Of a stretch of DNA of 64,000 bases, positions 42,233-51,600 are shown piece by piece. The translations under genes were made by a program, and so were the position numbers. The notes beneath the pieces are model-generated. The model saw nothing but the letters and a program-made list of their open reading frames with translations. It was not told the origin of the DNA and did not search any database. This DNA comes from a candidate division WOR-3 bacterium (GTDB lineage Bacteria > Hydrothermota > Tepidihabitantia > Tepidihabitantales > Tepidihabitantaceae): contig JANLFQ010000004.1 in the NCBI GenBank assembly GCA_024653355.1, forward strand, positions 23,227 to 87,226, given 5' to 3'. Every line of letters begins with the position of its first letter. The first letter of the stretch is position 1.

Positions 42233-42913
42233 GTGCTTGGCACCATCGTCAATGTCGCGACCGTGATTGTCGGCAGCCTCATCGGCATCTTCCTCCACAC
42301 CCGGCTGCCAAAACGCCTCACCCAAGCCGCATTCAACGCCATTGGCATCTTCACCCTGTTCCTCGGCATCTCAATGGCACTCAAAACCCACCACATCCTC
42401 ATTCTCGTCTTTTCCATCCTGCCCGGTGCCATCGTCGGCGAACTGCTCAAAATCGACCAGGTCTTCAACCAGGCGGTTGAAAAACTGAAAACCCGCTTTA
42501 CCGTAAAAGCCGACCGCTTCACCGAAGGGCTCATCTCCGCCTTCCTCCTCTTCTGTATGGGCTCAATGACCATCCTCGGCGCGGTTGAAGAGGGCTTGGG
42601 CAGACCGCCAACCTTGTATCTGACCAAGTCGCTCCTTGACGGTGTCGCTGCGGTCGCGCTCAGTGCTGCGCTGGGCATTGGCGTCCTCTTCTCGGTCCTG
42701 CCCCTCTTTATTTACCAGGCGGGCTTAACAGTCATCGTCCGTCTTCTCGGGCAGACCCTGAACCCAATCCTGACCGATGAACTCACCGCGGTTGGCGGGC
42801 TCATCCTTATCGCCTTGGGTGTCAACCTCCTGGAAATCAAGCAGATAAAAATCGTCAACCTCCTTCCCGCTCTTGCCATCGCCCCACTCCTCGGTTTCCT
42901 ATTCATCCACTAA
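42233..42913 (+). CDS. DUF554 membrane protein (YdfK-like)
   Basis: This 226-residue inner-membrane protein has about six helices and the DUF554 pattern: GTIVNVATVIVGSLIG at the N-terminus, LFLGISMAL and GAIVGELLKID in the first third, and the central FCMGSMTILGAVEEGL. Possible transporter function has been suggested for the family, but none is established. The GTG start at 42233 fits the family N-terminus and the promoter. There is no ribosome site. It is monocistronic as far as can be seen. Confidence 0.87.
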   Translation: MLGTIVNVATVIVGSLIGIFLHTRLPKRLTQAAFNAIGIFTLFLGISMALKTHHILILVFSILPGAIVGELLKIDQVFNQAVEKLKTRFTVKADRFTEGLISAFLLFCMGSMTILGAVEEGLGRPPTLYLTKSLLDGVAAVALSAALGIGVLFSVLPLFIYQAGLTVIVRLLGQTLNPILTDELTAVGGLILIALGVNLLEIKQIKIVNLLPALAIAPLLGFLFIH

Positions 42914-43211
42914 CCAGCCCTGCTCCAGATTTCACCTGCTATTGTGGACCAAACCATCCCTTTAACAACACCCTTTTGGCTGGTGAACCTTATCACCAAT
43001 TCCCTCCCCATTACCATCCCCGGAACGGCTCTATGGTAAGCCCGGCACCCGGGGGATAAAATCTCCTAACAGACGAAAAAATAGTCACTTATAGATATAA
43101 GACCCAAAATGACCGTTAATTTCTCGCATTTTTGGGCTCTAAATGAAAAAACGGGCAAACTCGTCAGCGCTTAACTGGGACTGGCAACAACCCGCCCTGC
43201 GCCTGCCGGGT
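42914..43211. other. Intergenic region with one imperfect hairpin
   Basis: No gene is supported in this 298-nt stretch between convergent genes. CCCAAAATG (43103-43111) and CATTTTTGGG (43127-43136) can form an imperfect stem, too AT-rich and long-looped for a confident terminator. GGTGA/TCACC near 42982-42997 is a second small dyad. Confidence 0.4.
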
Positions 43212-45374
43212 TCACGGACATTTACTGAATCCGCACGAGACGCAAACCAGACACCCCTCCTGAAACTCCACCCTGCCCCCACAGTCCGGACAGGCACCTT
43301 CATTATTCTTCTCTACCTCCACAACCTCACCCAGCTCCTGCTCCAGCGCCTTGGCGATGGCATCAGCACAACTGGTAATCTTCTCATTTTTTGACCAGGC
43401 GGGCGACTGGCACGATATCCCCTTCAACTGTTTGACAATCTGCCTGGGGTCAACCCCGCTGCGCAGTATGAGCGACACCAGCCGACCAATCGCCTCAGCC
43501 TGCGCCTGCGCGCACACCCCGGCTTTACCGATGTTGGTAAACACCTCAAACAGCCGACCGCTCTCATCCCGGTTAATCGTCACATAGAGATTGCCACAGC
43601 CGGTTGCCATCTTGCGCGTCACCCCGGTTAACAAATGGGCACGCCCCCGCGGTTTAACCGCCGCCGCTGGACTTTTCACCGATAAAACCTGGGCTGCCCT
43701 TGACCCGTCCCGATAGACCGTCACCCCTTTACAACCGAGTTCATAGGCTAAAAGAAATACCCGGCGCACATCATCTTCGCACGCACTGTTTGCCAGATTC
43801 ACCGTCTTACTCACCGCATTGTGCACATAGCGCTGGAACGCCGCCTGCATCCGGATATGCTCCTCTGGCGTCAACTCCAGTGCGGTCAAAAACCGCGGTT
43901 TCACATCGTCCGGCACATCGGGAATGTTGGTAACTTTCCCTTCGGCAAGCAAAGCCTGTTCCACCGCCTGGTTCCAGATGCCCCGCTTTTTAAGTTCTGC
44001 CTGTAAATAAGGATTGACCTCTTTCAACCGCGTGCCATCCAGAATGTTGCGCTCAAAGGCAAGGGCAAAGTAGGGCTCAATCCCGCTACTGCAACCGGCG
44101 ATGATGCTCAAACTGCCGGTCGGTGCAATGGTGGTAATCGTCGCATTGCGTAACTCCTCATCCGGATAATAAACACTTTTCTCAAAGTTCGGGAATACAC
44201 CCCTTGACTTTGCCAGATGATGGGACGCCTTTTTGCCCTGTTCGAAAATAAACTTCATCACCGCTTCCGCTAACTGGAGCGCCTCCGGGGCGTTGTAGGG
44301 AATACCCAGTTGCGCCAGCATATCAGCCCAGCCCATCACTCCCAGCCCAATCTTCCGATTACGCCGCGTCTTTTCGGCAATCACCGGTAGCGGATAGCGG
44401 TTGGCGTCAATCACATTGTCAAGGAAGTGCACCGCCTTGTGTACCACCTGACCGAGCAGTTCCCAGTCCACCGCACCGTCTTTAACCATGCGCGCCAAAT
44501 TGATGGAACCGAGATTGCACGACTCATAGGGCAAGAGCGGCTGTTCACCGCAGGGGTTGGTCGCCTCAATTTCGCCTTCTGCGGGCACCGGATTCGCCGC
44601 ATTCACCCGGTCAAGAAAAACTATCCCCGGTTCGCCGTTCTTCCACGCCTGATGGACGATGAGATTGAACACCTCCTGCGCCCGCAACCGCTGTACCACT
44701 TCCCGGGAACGGGGATTGATGAGCGCGTAATCTCGGTCCTCTATCACCGCCCGCATAAACTCCTCGGTCACACCGACCGAGATGTTAAAGTTCGTGAATC
44801 GGTTCGGGTCGTCCTTACAGGTGATAAACTCCTGAATGTCCGGATGGTCAACCCGTAAAAGCCCCATATTCGCGCCCCGGCGCCTGCCACCCTGTTTTAC
44901 CGCTTCGGTTGCCGCATCAAACACGCTCATAAAAGAGAGCGGACCGGAACTGACCCCTTTGGTTGAGCCAACAACATCCCCTTTGGGCCTGAGCCGCGAG
45001 AAACTGAAACCGGTACCACCGCCCGACTTGTGAATCAGCGCCGCAAACTTCACCGCATCAAAAATCTCCTCCATTGAATCTCCCACCGGCAGAACAAAAC
45101 AGGCGCTCAACTGACCCAGTTCGGTTCCCGCGTTCATCAAAGTAGGTGAATTGGGCAGAAACAGCAGGGTGCTCATCAACTGGTAAAACTCCTCTGTCAG
45201 CCTATCAACCGCAGACGCGGGCGCACCGTATTGGGCATCAACCTCCGCAATCGTCTTTGCCACCCGTAAGAACATCGCCTCCGGGGTCTCAACAATATTA
45301 CCCTGCTCATCCCGGCGCAGATAGCGCCGCCGCAGCACCTCAAGCGCATTGGCGGATAAAGACACCCTGTCCAT
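43212..45374 (-). CDS. nrdJ: Cobalamin-dependent class II ribonucleotide reductase
   Basis: This 720-residue enzyme makes deoxyribonucleotides using adenosylcobalamin. Redox Cys92 (SACFVLP), the active-site NPCGE at 273-277 with thiyl Cys275 and Glu277, and Cys286 (YESCNLGS) are present, as is MKGG-like GGGTGFSFSRLRP near residue 118. The C-terminal tail has a zinc ribbon (CPDCGGRVEF, CLVCVSCGFSKC) that also supplies the re-reducing cysteines. Length is typical of the NrdJ with Zn-ribbon. It needs B12, linking it to the riboswitch-controlled receptor 3 kb away. The start codon lies 10 nt after a predicted -10 box. Confidence 0.95.
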   Translation of the reverse strand: MDRVSLSANALEVLRRRYLRRDEQGNIVETPEAMFLRVAKTIAEVDAQYGAPASAVDRLTEEFYQLMSTLLFLPNSPTLMNAGTELGQLSACFVLPVGDSMEEIFDAVKFAALIHKSGGGTGFSFSRLRPKGDVVGSTKGVSSGPLSFMSVFDAATEAVKQGGRRRGANMGLLRVDHPDIQEFITCKDDPNRFTNFNISVGVTEEFMRAVIEDRDYALINPRSREVVQRLRAQEVFNLIVHQAWKNGEPGIVFLDRVNAANPVPAEGEIEATNPCGEQPLLPYESCNLGSINLARMVKDGAVDWELLGQVVHKAVHFLDNVIDANRYPLPVIAEKTRRNRKIGLGVMGWADMLAQLGIPYNAPEALQLAEAVMKFIFEQGKKASHHLAKSRGVFPNFEKSVYYPDEELRNATITTIAPTGSLSIIAGCSSGIEPYFALAFERNILDGTRLKEVNPYLQAELKKRGIWNQAVEQALLAEGKVTNIPDVPDDVKPRFLTALELTPEEHIRMQAAFQRYVHNAVSKTVNLANSACEDDVRRVFLLAYELGCKGVTVYRDGSRAAQVLSVKSPAAAVKPRGRAHLLTGVTRKMATGCGNLYVTINRDESGRLFEVFTNIGKAGVCAQAQAEAIGRLVSLILRSGVDPRQIVKQLKGISCQSPAWSKNEKITSCADAIAKALEQELGEVVEVEKNNEGACPDCGGRVEFQEGCLVCVSCGFSKCP

Positions 45375-45384
45375 ACTCCATATT

Positions 45385-45412
45385 AGTTTAACTTGTGGTA
45401 TTCAGGTGTCAA
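45385..45412 (-). promoter_or_regulatory. nrdJ promoter
   Basis: On the minus strand TTGACA (45412-45407), 16 nt, TAAACT (45390-45385), then 10 nt to the ATG. No B12 riboswitch is present here. Confidence 0.55.
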
Positions 45413-45472
45413 ACCCTTTTCCCCTTACATCGCTTCGGTTGGTTGCCGGCACAACATTCGCAAAGCGCCACT

Positions 45473-45501
45473 TTGACTTTAGGAACTTTTTCTGGTATAA
45501 T
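45473..45501 (+). promoter_or_regulatory. Strong promoter of the zinc-ribbon/lspA/nifS operon
   Basis: TTGACT at 45473-45478, 17 nt, consensus TATAAT at 45496-45501. AGGAGG at 45507-45512 precedes ATG 45519, so this operon, unlike many here, has a short leader with a ribosome site. Confidence 0.85.
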
Positions 45502-45518
45502 TATTGAGGAGGCTAAAG

Positions 45519-46469
45519 ATGATTAACGACCCGAAGGTGTTGAGCCTTTTAGAACTCCTCGCGGAGAATAAAATCCCGGCTCTGGAACCGGTGTTTGCCC
45601 CGCGTCCGGGAGGCTGGGTAAGTTATCCGGTGGTGGAAAACCATTTGGGCGTTGATGCCGAATACGCCCAGCGGCTCCTTGAAGACCTGCACCGTGTGGG
45701 ATATCTTGAGCGCCATTTCGCCGAACGGCTTATCTTCTGTCCGGTCTGCAACTCAAACAACCTCAAGTGGACGGTCTTCTGCCCAAAATGTGGTTCGCCC
45801 AATCTGAATCGCGTGCGCCTTTTAAGACACCGTACCTGTAACTGGACCGGACCGGAAAAGGATTTCCAGCGTCTCAACGAGCGGGTCTGTCCCAAGTGCC
45901 GCGCCGAACTTTTCCTCATCGGCAGCGACTATGACGACCTCGGCAGCCGCTATCAGTGTGAAGACTGCCGGGAGATAACCCGGACCCCGGTAGAAAAGTG
46001 GCACTGCCCGAACTGTAACCGCACCTTCCCGAAAGACGGCGTGCGGGAACTGATTCTCTACCGGTTTGTACTCGACCCGGCACAAATCTCAAAACTCCGG
46101 CTTGAGCGCATCCCCCGCGCCAAGGTGCTCGAAATCCTGAAACGGGAAGGCTACGATGTTCAGGAAGCGGCGCGCCTGGTCGGCAGGTCCGGTGCCGAGC
46201 ACATCATCGACATCCTCGCCACCAAGCAAACCGGACCGCTTGAACACCGAATCATCGTTGGGTTTGCCTCAGCCGAACGGGCGGTTGACTCAGAAGAGGT
46301 CATCAAACTGTACGCCAAGGCATACGATGTCAATGCCCAGGACATCATCCTCATCGCTGTCCCGCGCCTGTCCGAAGATGCCCAGCAGTTTGCCCAGCAC
46401 TACCATATCCGGGTGTATAACGCCGAAGCGCTCGACCGGCTGCTTGCGGGCGCCGAGCACATCGTCTGA
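45519..46469 (+). CDS. Multi-zinc-ribbon protein resembling TackOD1 output domains
   Basis: This 316-residue soluble protein has an N-terminal winged-helix-like part (about 1-65, NHLGVDAEYAQRLLEDLHRVGYLE). Three or four CxxC pairs follow at about 70-180 (FCPVCNSNN, FCPKCGSPN, VCPKCRAEL, YQCEDCREI, HCPNCNRTF). The C-terminal alpha/beta part (about 225-316) looks like a small nuclease- or receiver-like fold. The zinc-ribbon arrangement recalls TackOD1, described mostly from Thaumarchaeota as a signalling output. Function is unknown. Its TGA overlaps the lspA ATG by 1 nt. Confidence 0.6.
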   Translation: MINDPKVLSLLELLAENKIPALEPVFAPRPGGWVSYPVVENHLGVDAEYAQRLLEDLHRVGYLERHFAERLIFCPVCNSNNLKWTVFCPKCGSPNLNRVRLLRHRTCNWTGPEKDFQRLNERVCPKCRAELFLIGSDYDDLGSRYQCEDCREITRTPVEKWHCPNCNRTFPKDGVRELILYRFVLDPAQISKLRLERIPRAKVLEILKREGYDVQEAARLVGRSGAEHIIDILATKQTGPLEHRIIVGFASAERAVDSEEVIKLYAKAYDVNAQDIILIAVPRLSEDAQQFAQHYHIRVYNAEALDRLLAGAEHIV

Positions 46470-47041
46470 TGGCTGCCGCTTTGCGCCGGTCGTTTGTCTG
46501 GACCGCCATCGCCGCGCTTTTCGCTGACCAGTTGACAAAAATCGTTGTTTACGGCATTACCGGCGGGGTTGAAGGTGGCGCACCGATTCGTCTTCTGGGC
46601 GACATCCTGAAAATCTCGTACACGACCAACACCCGGGGCGTTTTTGGGATTCCATTTGGTCCACGGTTTCTCTACTTCATCCTCCCCGGTATTGGCGTCA
46701 TTCTCGTTTTGATTTTTGCCCTGCAAACAAAAAGTAACTGGCTGGGCGCTGCCTATGGACTGATTCTGGGCGGCGCGCTCGGCAACCTTATTGACCGGTT
46801 CCGGCTCGGCTTTGTCATCGACTTTATCGATTTTGAACTGCGTCCCTTACATCTCCGCTGGTTTACTTTCAATCTGGCGGATGCGTTCGTTGTTATCGGG
46901 GTAATTATGATTTTTCTTGCCGAAATCGCTGGCAGTATAAAAAGCCGGCGCCAGAAGCGCAACTACGTAGAAGCGCAAAAGGAGGTAAAGGAGCATGAAA
47001 CGGCGCGTTTATCTGGACAACAACTCAACAACACCGATTGA
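46469..47041 (+). CDS. lspA: Lipoprotein signal peptidase II
   Basis: This 190-residue inner-membrane aspartyl protease removes the signal peptide of lipoproteins after lipid attachment, in keeping with the many lipoproteins encoded nearby. Four helices are visible. The catalytic aspartates are in GGALGNLIDRFRLGFVIDFID (second Asp pair region, given in parts) and FNLADAFVVIG, and the family motif DQLTK is at about residues 20-24. The C-terminal 25 residues are a charged extension. Its 3' end overlaps the cysteine desulfurase gene by 47 nt. Confidence 0.93.
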   Translation: MAAALRRSFVWTAIAALFADQLTKIVVYGITGGVEGGAPIRLLGDILKISYTTNTRGVFGIPFGPRFLYFILPGIGVILVLIFALQTKSNWLGAAYGLILGGALGNLIDRFRLGFVIDFIDFELRPLHLRWFTFNLADAFVVIGVIMIFLAEIAGSIKSRRQKRNYVEAQKEVKEHETARLSGQQLNNTD

Positions 47042-48164
47042 CCCGCGAGTTCGCGCGGCAATCGAGCCCTATCTGAATGAAGTTTTTGGCAATCCCTCTA
47101 ATTTGCACTGCTTTGGCCGTGATGCCGCAGAAGGAATCGCCCGGGCACGGGAACAGGTTGCCGATTTCTTAAACGCCCGTCCCGAAGAAATCTTCTTTAC
47201 CAGCGGCGGTACCGAAGCAAACAACTGGGCAGTCAAAGGGGTGGCGGTTGCCCAGATGCTTGAGCGTGGCCGGCACATTGTTACCAGCCCGATTGAACAC
47301 GCCTCAATCCTTGGCAGTGTCCAGTACCTGTCCGAGCAGGGCTGGCAGGTAACCTATCTGCCGGTTGACTCCTACGGTGTTGTTGACCCGGCAGCGGTGC
47401 AGAAAGCGCTCACAAAACAGACCGTTCTGGTCAGCGTTATGCTCGCTAACAACGAGATTGGCACAATTGAGCCCATCAAGGAGATTGCCGCCGTCTGTAA
47501 AAACGCCGGGGTGTTATTCCATACCGATGCGGTCGCTGCCGCCGGTAAGATGAAAATCGATGTCCGGGAACTGGGTGTTGACCTCTTGACCATCTCGGGC
47601 CACAAGATTCACGCGCCCAAAGGTGTCGGTGTCCTCTTCATCCGGGAAGGCGTTAAGATTCACCCCCTGATCCACGGTGGCCACCATGAAAAGGGGCGGC
47701 GCGCCGGTACCGAAAACATTATCGGCATCGTGGCAATGGGTACGGCATGTACCATCTTGAAGAACGAGTGGCAAAGCCACGCGGCAAAGATGCTATTACT
47801 GCGCCGGCGCCTTGAAGAAGAAATCCTTTCCCGGGTGCCGGATGTCCGGCTCAATGGCCATCCGGAAAACCGGCTGGTCAACACCAGCCACTTCAGCGTC
47901 GCCTATGTTGAAGGTGAAGCCCTCCTGATGAACTTGGACCTCGAAGGGATTGCGGTTGCCTCGGGCTCGGCCTGCTCTTCTGGCGAACCCGAACCATCGC
48001 CCACGGTCAAGGCGATCAACATCCCACCCCTTTTCCGCAATTCGGTTGTCCGATTCTCTTTGGGCAAGGAAACAACCGAGGAAGATATCGACTACACCGT
48101 TGCGGTGTTTGAGCGGGTGGTCAAAAGGCTACGGGACATTTCGCCCCTTAAAGGTAGTTCCTAA
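46995..48164 (+). CDS. Cysteine desulfurase (NifS/IscS family)
   Basis: This 389-residue PLP enzyme removes sulfur from cysteine and passes it on for Fe-S cluster and thio-cofactor assembly. It has YLDNNSTTP at the start, TSGGTEANNWA, the PLP lysine in SGHKIHAPKGVG, and the catalytic Cys in SGSACSSGEPEPS near residue 325, whose loop fits the NifS/IscS (class I) group. A strong AGGAGG site precedes ATG 46995, inside lspA. No iscU is adjacent. With the Fe-S-rich Hdr operon next door, cluster supply is the likely role, but nitrogenase genes are not seen. Confidence 0.92.
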   Translation: MKRRVYLDNNSTTPIDPRVRAAIEPYLNEVFGNPSNLHCFGRDAAEGIARAREQVADFLNARPEEIFFTSGGTEANNWAVKGVAVAQMLERGRHIVTSPIEHASILGSVQYLSEQGWQVTYLPVDSYGVVDPAAVQKALTKQTVLVSVMLANNEIGTIEPIKEIAAVCKNAGVLFHTDAVAAAGKMKIDVRELGVDLLTISGHKIHAPKGVGVLFIREGVKIHPLIHGGHHEKGRRAGTENIIGIVAMGTACTILKNEWQSHAAKMLLLRRRLEEEILSRVPDVRLNGHPENRLVNTSHFSVAYVEGEALLMNLDLEGIAVASGSACSSGEPEPSPTVKAINIPPLFRNSVVRFSLGKETTEEDIDYTVAVFERVVKRLRDISPLKGSS

Positions 48165-48580
48165 ACATCCAGTACCACCGTTGCAACCCAGCCGGTGGCA
48201 TCCTGCTCCAGCCGGTAATTATGGTAGGTCGGGGTCTTTATCTCTATCTTTAAACCGTGCCTGTCCGGCTGATAAACCTCGCCGGTCAGTTGTGCCTTGA
48301 TTTCAAACGACTCCGGGTTGAGATGTTCAATCACCACCCTGCTGGGCACAAAACCCCGGGTGGAAAACCGATAGAGCAACTCGCGGAGCCAGTCAAGAAA
48401 AAGTTCTTCCAGGTCAGTTGATTTCAACTCCACCGCTTCGTTTAATCTGGGCTCAACCTGTTTTATATCTACCATTATATCAAACAGCATAAACGCCGCA
48501 TTGCAAAAAAGTTCAGGCAGGTCTTTGCCGTAGACCGCCACCATCAGGTCCGCGGTGTGTTCAAGGAGACGGTATCTCAT
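48161..48580 (-). CDS. Archease
   Basis: This 139-residue protein has the archease signature EHTADLMVAVYGKDLPELFCNAAFMLFDIM in overlapping parts near the N-terminus, LEELFLDWLRELLYRF in the middle, and TYHNYRLEQDATGWVATVVLDV at the end. Archease activates the RNA ligase RtcB; no rtcB gene is in this window. I start at ATG 48580 because the longer frame begins inside the Hdr gene. Its stop overlaps the convergent cysteine desulfurase stop. It may be the last gene read from the Hdr operon, 70 nt upstream. Confidence 0.9.
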   Translation of the reverse strand: MRYRLLEHTADLMVAVYGKDLPELFCNAAFMLFDIMVDIKQVEPRLNEAVELKSTDLEELFLDWLRELLYRFSTRGFVPSRVVIEHLNPESFEIKAQLTGEVYQPDRHGLKIEIKTPTYHNYRLEQDATGWVATVVLDV

Positions 48581-48650
48581 AACCGTGCCCAATCGCCCGC
48601 TAGTGTGGGCGCCGAAATTCTGCTCATCCGCGCCTCGGCACTGTCTAAAT

Positions 48651-51600
48651 TCACTGAAACAGCGCGGCGATTTCCCGCACGATGTTTTCGGATTTAAACC
48701 CTTTGATGTCAATCGCCTCGCTCCGGCAGTTTGCCGCACAGGCACCACAGCCCTTGCACAGCGCCGGATTGACCACCGCGGCAAATTTACCGGTACGCTC
48801 GTTGACCAGTTTTACCTCAATCGCCCGATAGGCGCAGAGCGTTTCGCACATATGGCACGCCGCGCACCGTGCCGGATTGACAACCGCCTGATAGGGCTCG
48901 CCCTCAATAAACTCCCGGGCAAGAACCGTTGCCGCCCGGCCCGCTGCCGCCTGTGCCGAAGCAATCGCCTCGTCGATAAACTTGGGATAGTGACACAAAC
49001 CACACAAAAATACCCCATCGGTGGCAAAGTCCACGGGCCTGAGTTTCGCATGGGCTTCAAGGAAAAACCCGTCCTGGTGTAAGGGCACCTTGAGCATCTT
49101 TGCCAGTTCGCTGGCATCGGGCTGGGGCACCACACCCGAGGAGAGCACTAAAAGGTCGGGCACAATCTCAATCCCGGTACCCAGTACTGGTTCAAACACC
49201 TGAACCGTCAGCCTGCCATCTTTGGTCTCGACCACCGGCGGGCGCTCCTTTTCAAACCGAATGAAGTTCACACCCAGTTCGCGCGCCTTGCGGTAGTACT
49301 TCTCTTTCAAACCATAGGTTCTGATGTCCCGATAGAGAATAAACAGATCGGTCTCGGGATTCAGTTCCTTCAAGGCAATGGCATTTTTAATCGCCTGGGT
49401 ACAGCAGATACGCGAACAGTAAGGACGTTCATCATCCCGGGAACCAACGCACTGAATCATCACCACGGTATTGGCACCTGACCATTTAGCCACCGCGCCC
49501 ATTTCAATCATTTGTTCCAGTTCCTTTTGGGTCTTCACCTGATCTGACTTACCGTAGAGATACTCTGCTGGCTCCCGGTACCTTGCGCCTGTTGCCAGAA
49601 TCACCACACCGTGCTTCACCTTAATCAAATCACCCTCGTGCTCCAGGGTCGTTTCGTAGGAACCGACAAACCCATCAATTTTCTTCACGGTCGCGCCGGT
49701 GTAAACCTTGATTCGGGGATGGGAGTTCACAGTCGCCACCATCTGCTCGAGCCTTTTCTTTACATCTTCACCTTCAATTGTCCGGCTGATGGTTCGGGCA
49801 TTACCGCCCAGTTCTTTTTCCCTTTCCACCAGATAAACATCAAACCCGGCATCGGCAAGCGCCCGTGCCGCACTCATCCCCGCAATCCCGCCCCCTAAAA
49901 CTAAACCGGCTCTGGTCACCGGCAACTTGACCGGCTCTAGTGGCTCCTGGCGCCGCACCCGCGCCACCGCCATTTTCACCAGGTCCTTTGCCTTCAAGGT
50001 TGCCTTATCCGGCTCTTCCATATGCACCCAGGAACACTGGTCCCGAATGTTCGCCATCGCAAACAGATGAGGATTCAGACCGGCTTCGGCAACGGTCGCC
50101 TGAAACAGCGGTTCGTGGGTGCGGGGTGAACAGGAGGCGACCACCACCCGATTCAGTCGGTGCTCTTTGATACGCAGTTTAATCTTCTCCAGGGTGTCCG
50201 CCGAACAGGAGTAAAGGTTCTCTTCGGCATACACCACACCGGGCAAACTCCGGGCAAACTCCACAACCTCCGGAACCCGCACAATACCGCCGATGTTAAT
50301 ACCACAGTGACACACAAAAACACCAATCCGCGGTGTCACAACTTCACCCGGCGCAACCTGTTCACCGGCAACCGCTTCTTTACCTTTACCGCCGCCTATC
50401 CCCTTGATCAATTTCAATGCCCTTGCCGCTGCTGCCGAAGCGGAAACCACCGTCTCAGGGATGTCCTTCGGTGCCTGGCCACTGCCTGAGATAAATATCC
50501 CTTCCCGAACGGTGACCGGGTCCCAGAGGGTTACATCGGGATAAGAAAACTCATTCATCGGCACCTGTAACCGTTCGTTCAATACCCGGACCTGGTCCGG
50601 GGGCACAAATCCGCACGAAAGTACCACCATATCAAACCGCTCTGAACGCTGCCCGTTATCGTCGGCATAGCGCACCACGATGTCTTTTGTCTCCGGTTCC
50701 TCGCGCAACTCGGCAATCCTTGCCCGCACAAACCGAACCCCGTACTGGGCTTGTGCCCGTTCAATATAGCGGTCAAAATCCTTGCCAAACGCCCTCATAT
50801 CCATATAGAAAACTGTCGGCTCAATCTGCCGGGCGTGCTCTTTGGCAATCACCGCCTCCTTGGTCGCATACATACAGCAAACCGAAGAACAGTAACCCTT
50901 TCCAACCGTCTCGTCCCGGGAACCAAAGCACTGAATCCAGGCAATCCTGTTCGGCTCCTTACCGTCACCCGGTCGCTTGATGTGGCCGCCAAATGGCCCT
51001 GATGCCGACAGAATCCGCTCAAACTCCAGACTGGTTACAACATTCCGGAACCGTCCATACCCGTACTCAGGCCTGATTCGGGGCGGAACAATCTCACTTC
51101 CCGGCGCCACCACAATTGCCCCAACCCCAACCGTTATCTCTTCATCCTTCTGGTTGTAATCAATCGCGCCCGCCGTGCACACCCGGGCACAGGTACCGCA
51201 CCGGTCCTTGGTAAACTTTAAACAGTGCGTACGGTCAATCACCGGCGCGTTTGGTACCGCCTGGGCATAAAGCCGGTAAATCGCCCGGCGCTGGGACAAG
51301 CCGCCTTCAAACTCATTGGGCAGTTTCACCGGACACTTCTCTAAACAGAGACCGCAACCGGTGCATTTGTTGAGGTCAACCGAACGGGCATAGCGCACCA
51401 GTTGCACCTGAAAATTTCCCGGCTCGCCCTGAATCTGTTTTAACTCCGTGAGGGTCAAAAGTTCAATGTTCGGATGCCGGGCGCAGTTGACCAGTTTGGG
51501 GGAAAGGATACACATCGAGCAGTCATTGGTGGGGAAGGTCTTGTCCAGCATCGCCATATAACCGCCAATCGCCGGCGCCCGTTCTACTAAATAGACCCGG

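Noticed and set aside
43103-43136. Terminator for the convergent DUF554 and nrdJ genes
   Set aside because: The stem is imperfect, AT-rich, has a 15-nt loop, and is far from either stop codon.
46995-48164. Nitrogen-fixation locus
   Set aside because: The enzyme is of the NifS/IscS type, but no nitrogenase or nif assembly genes are present. General Fe-S supply is the simpler reading.
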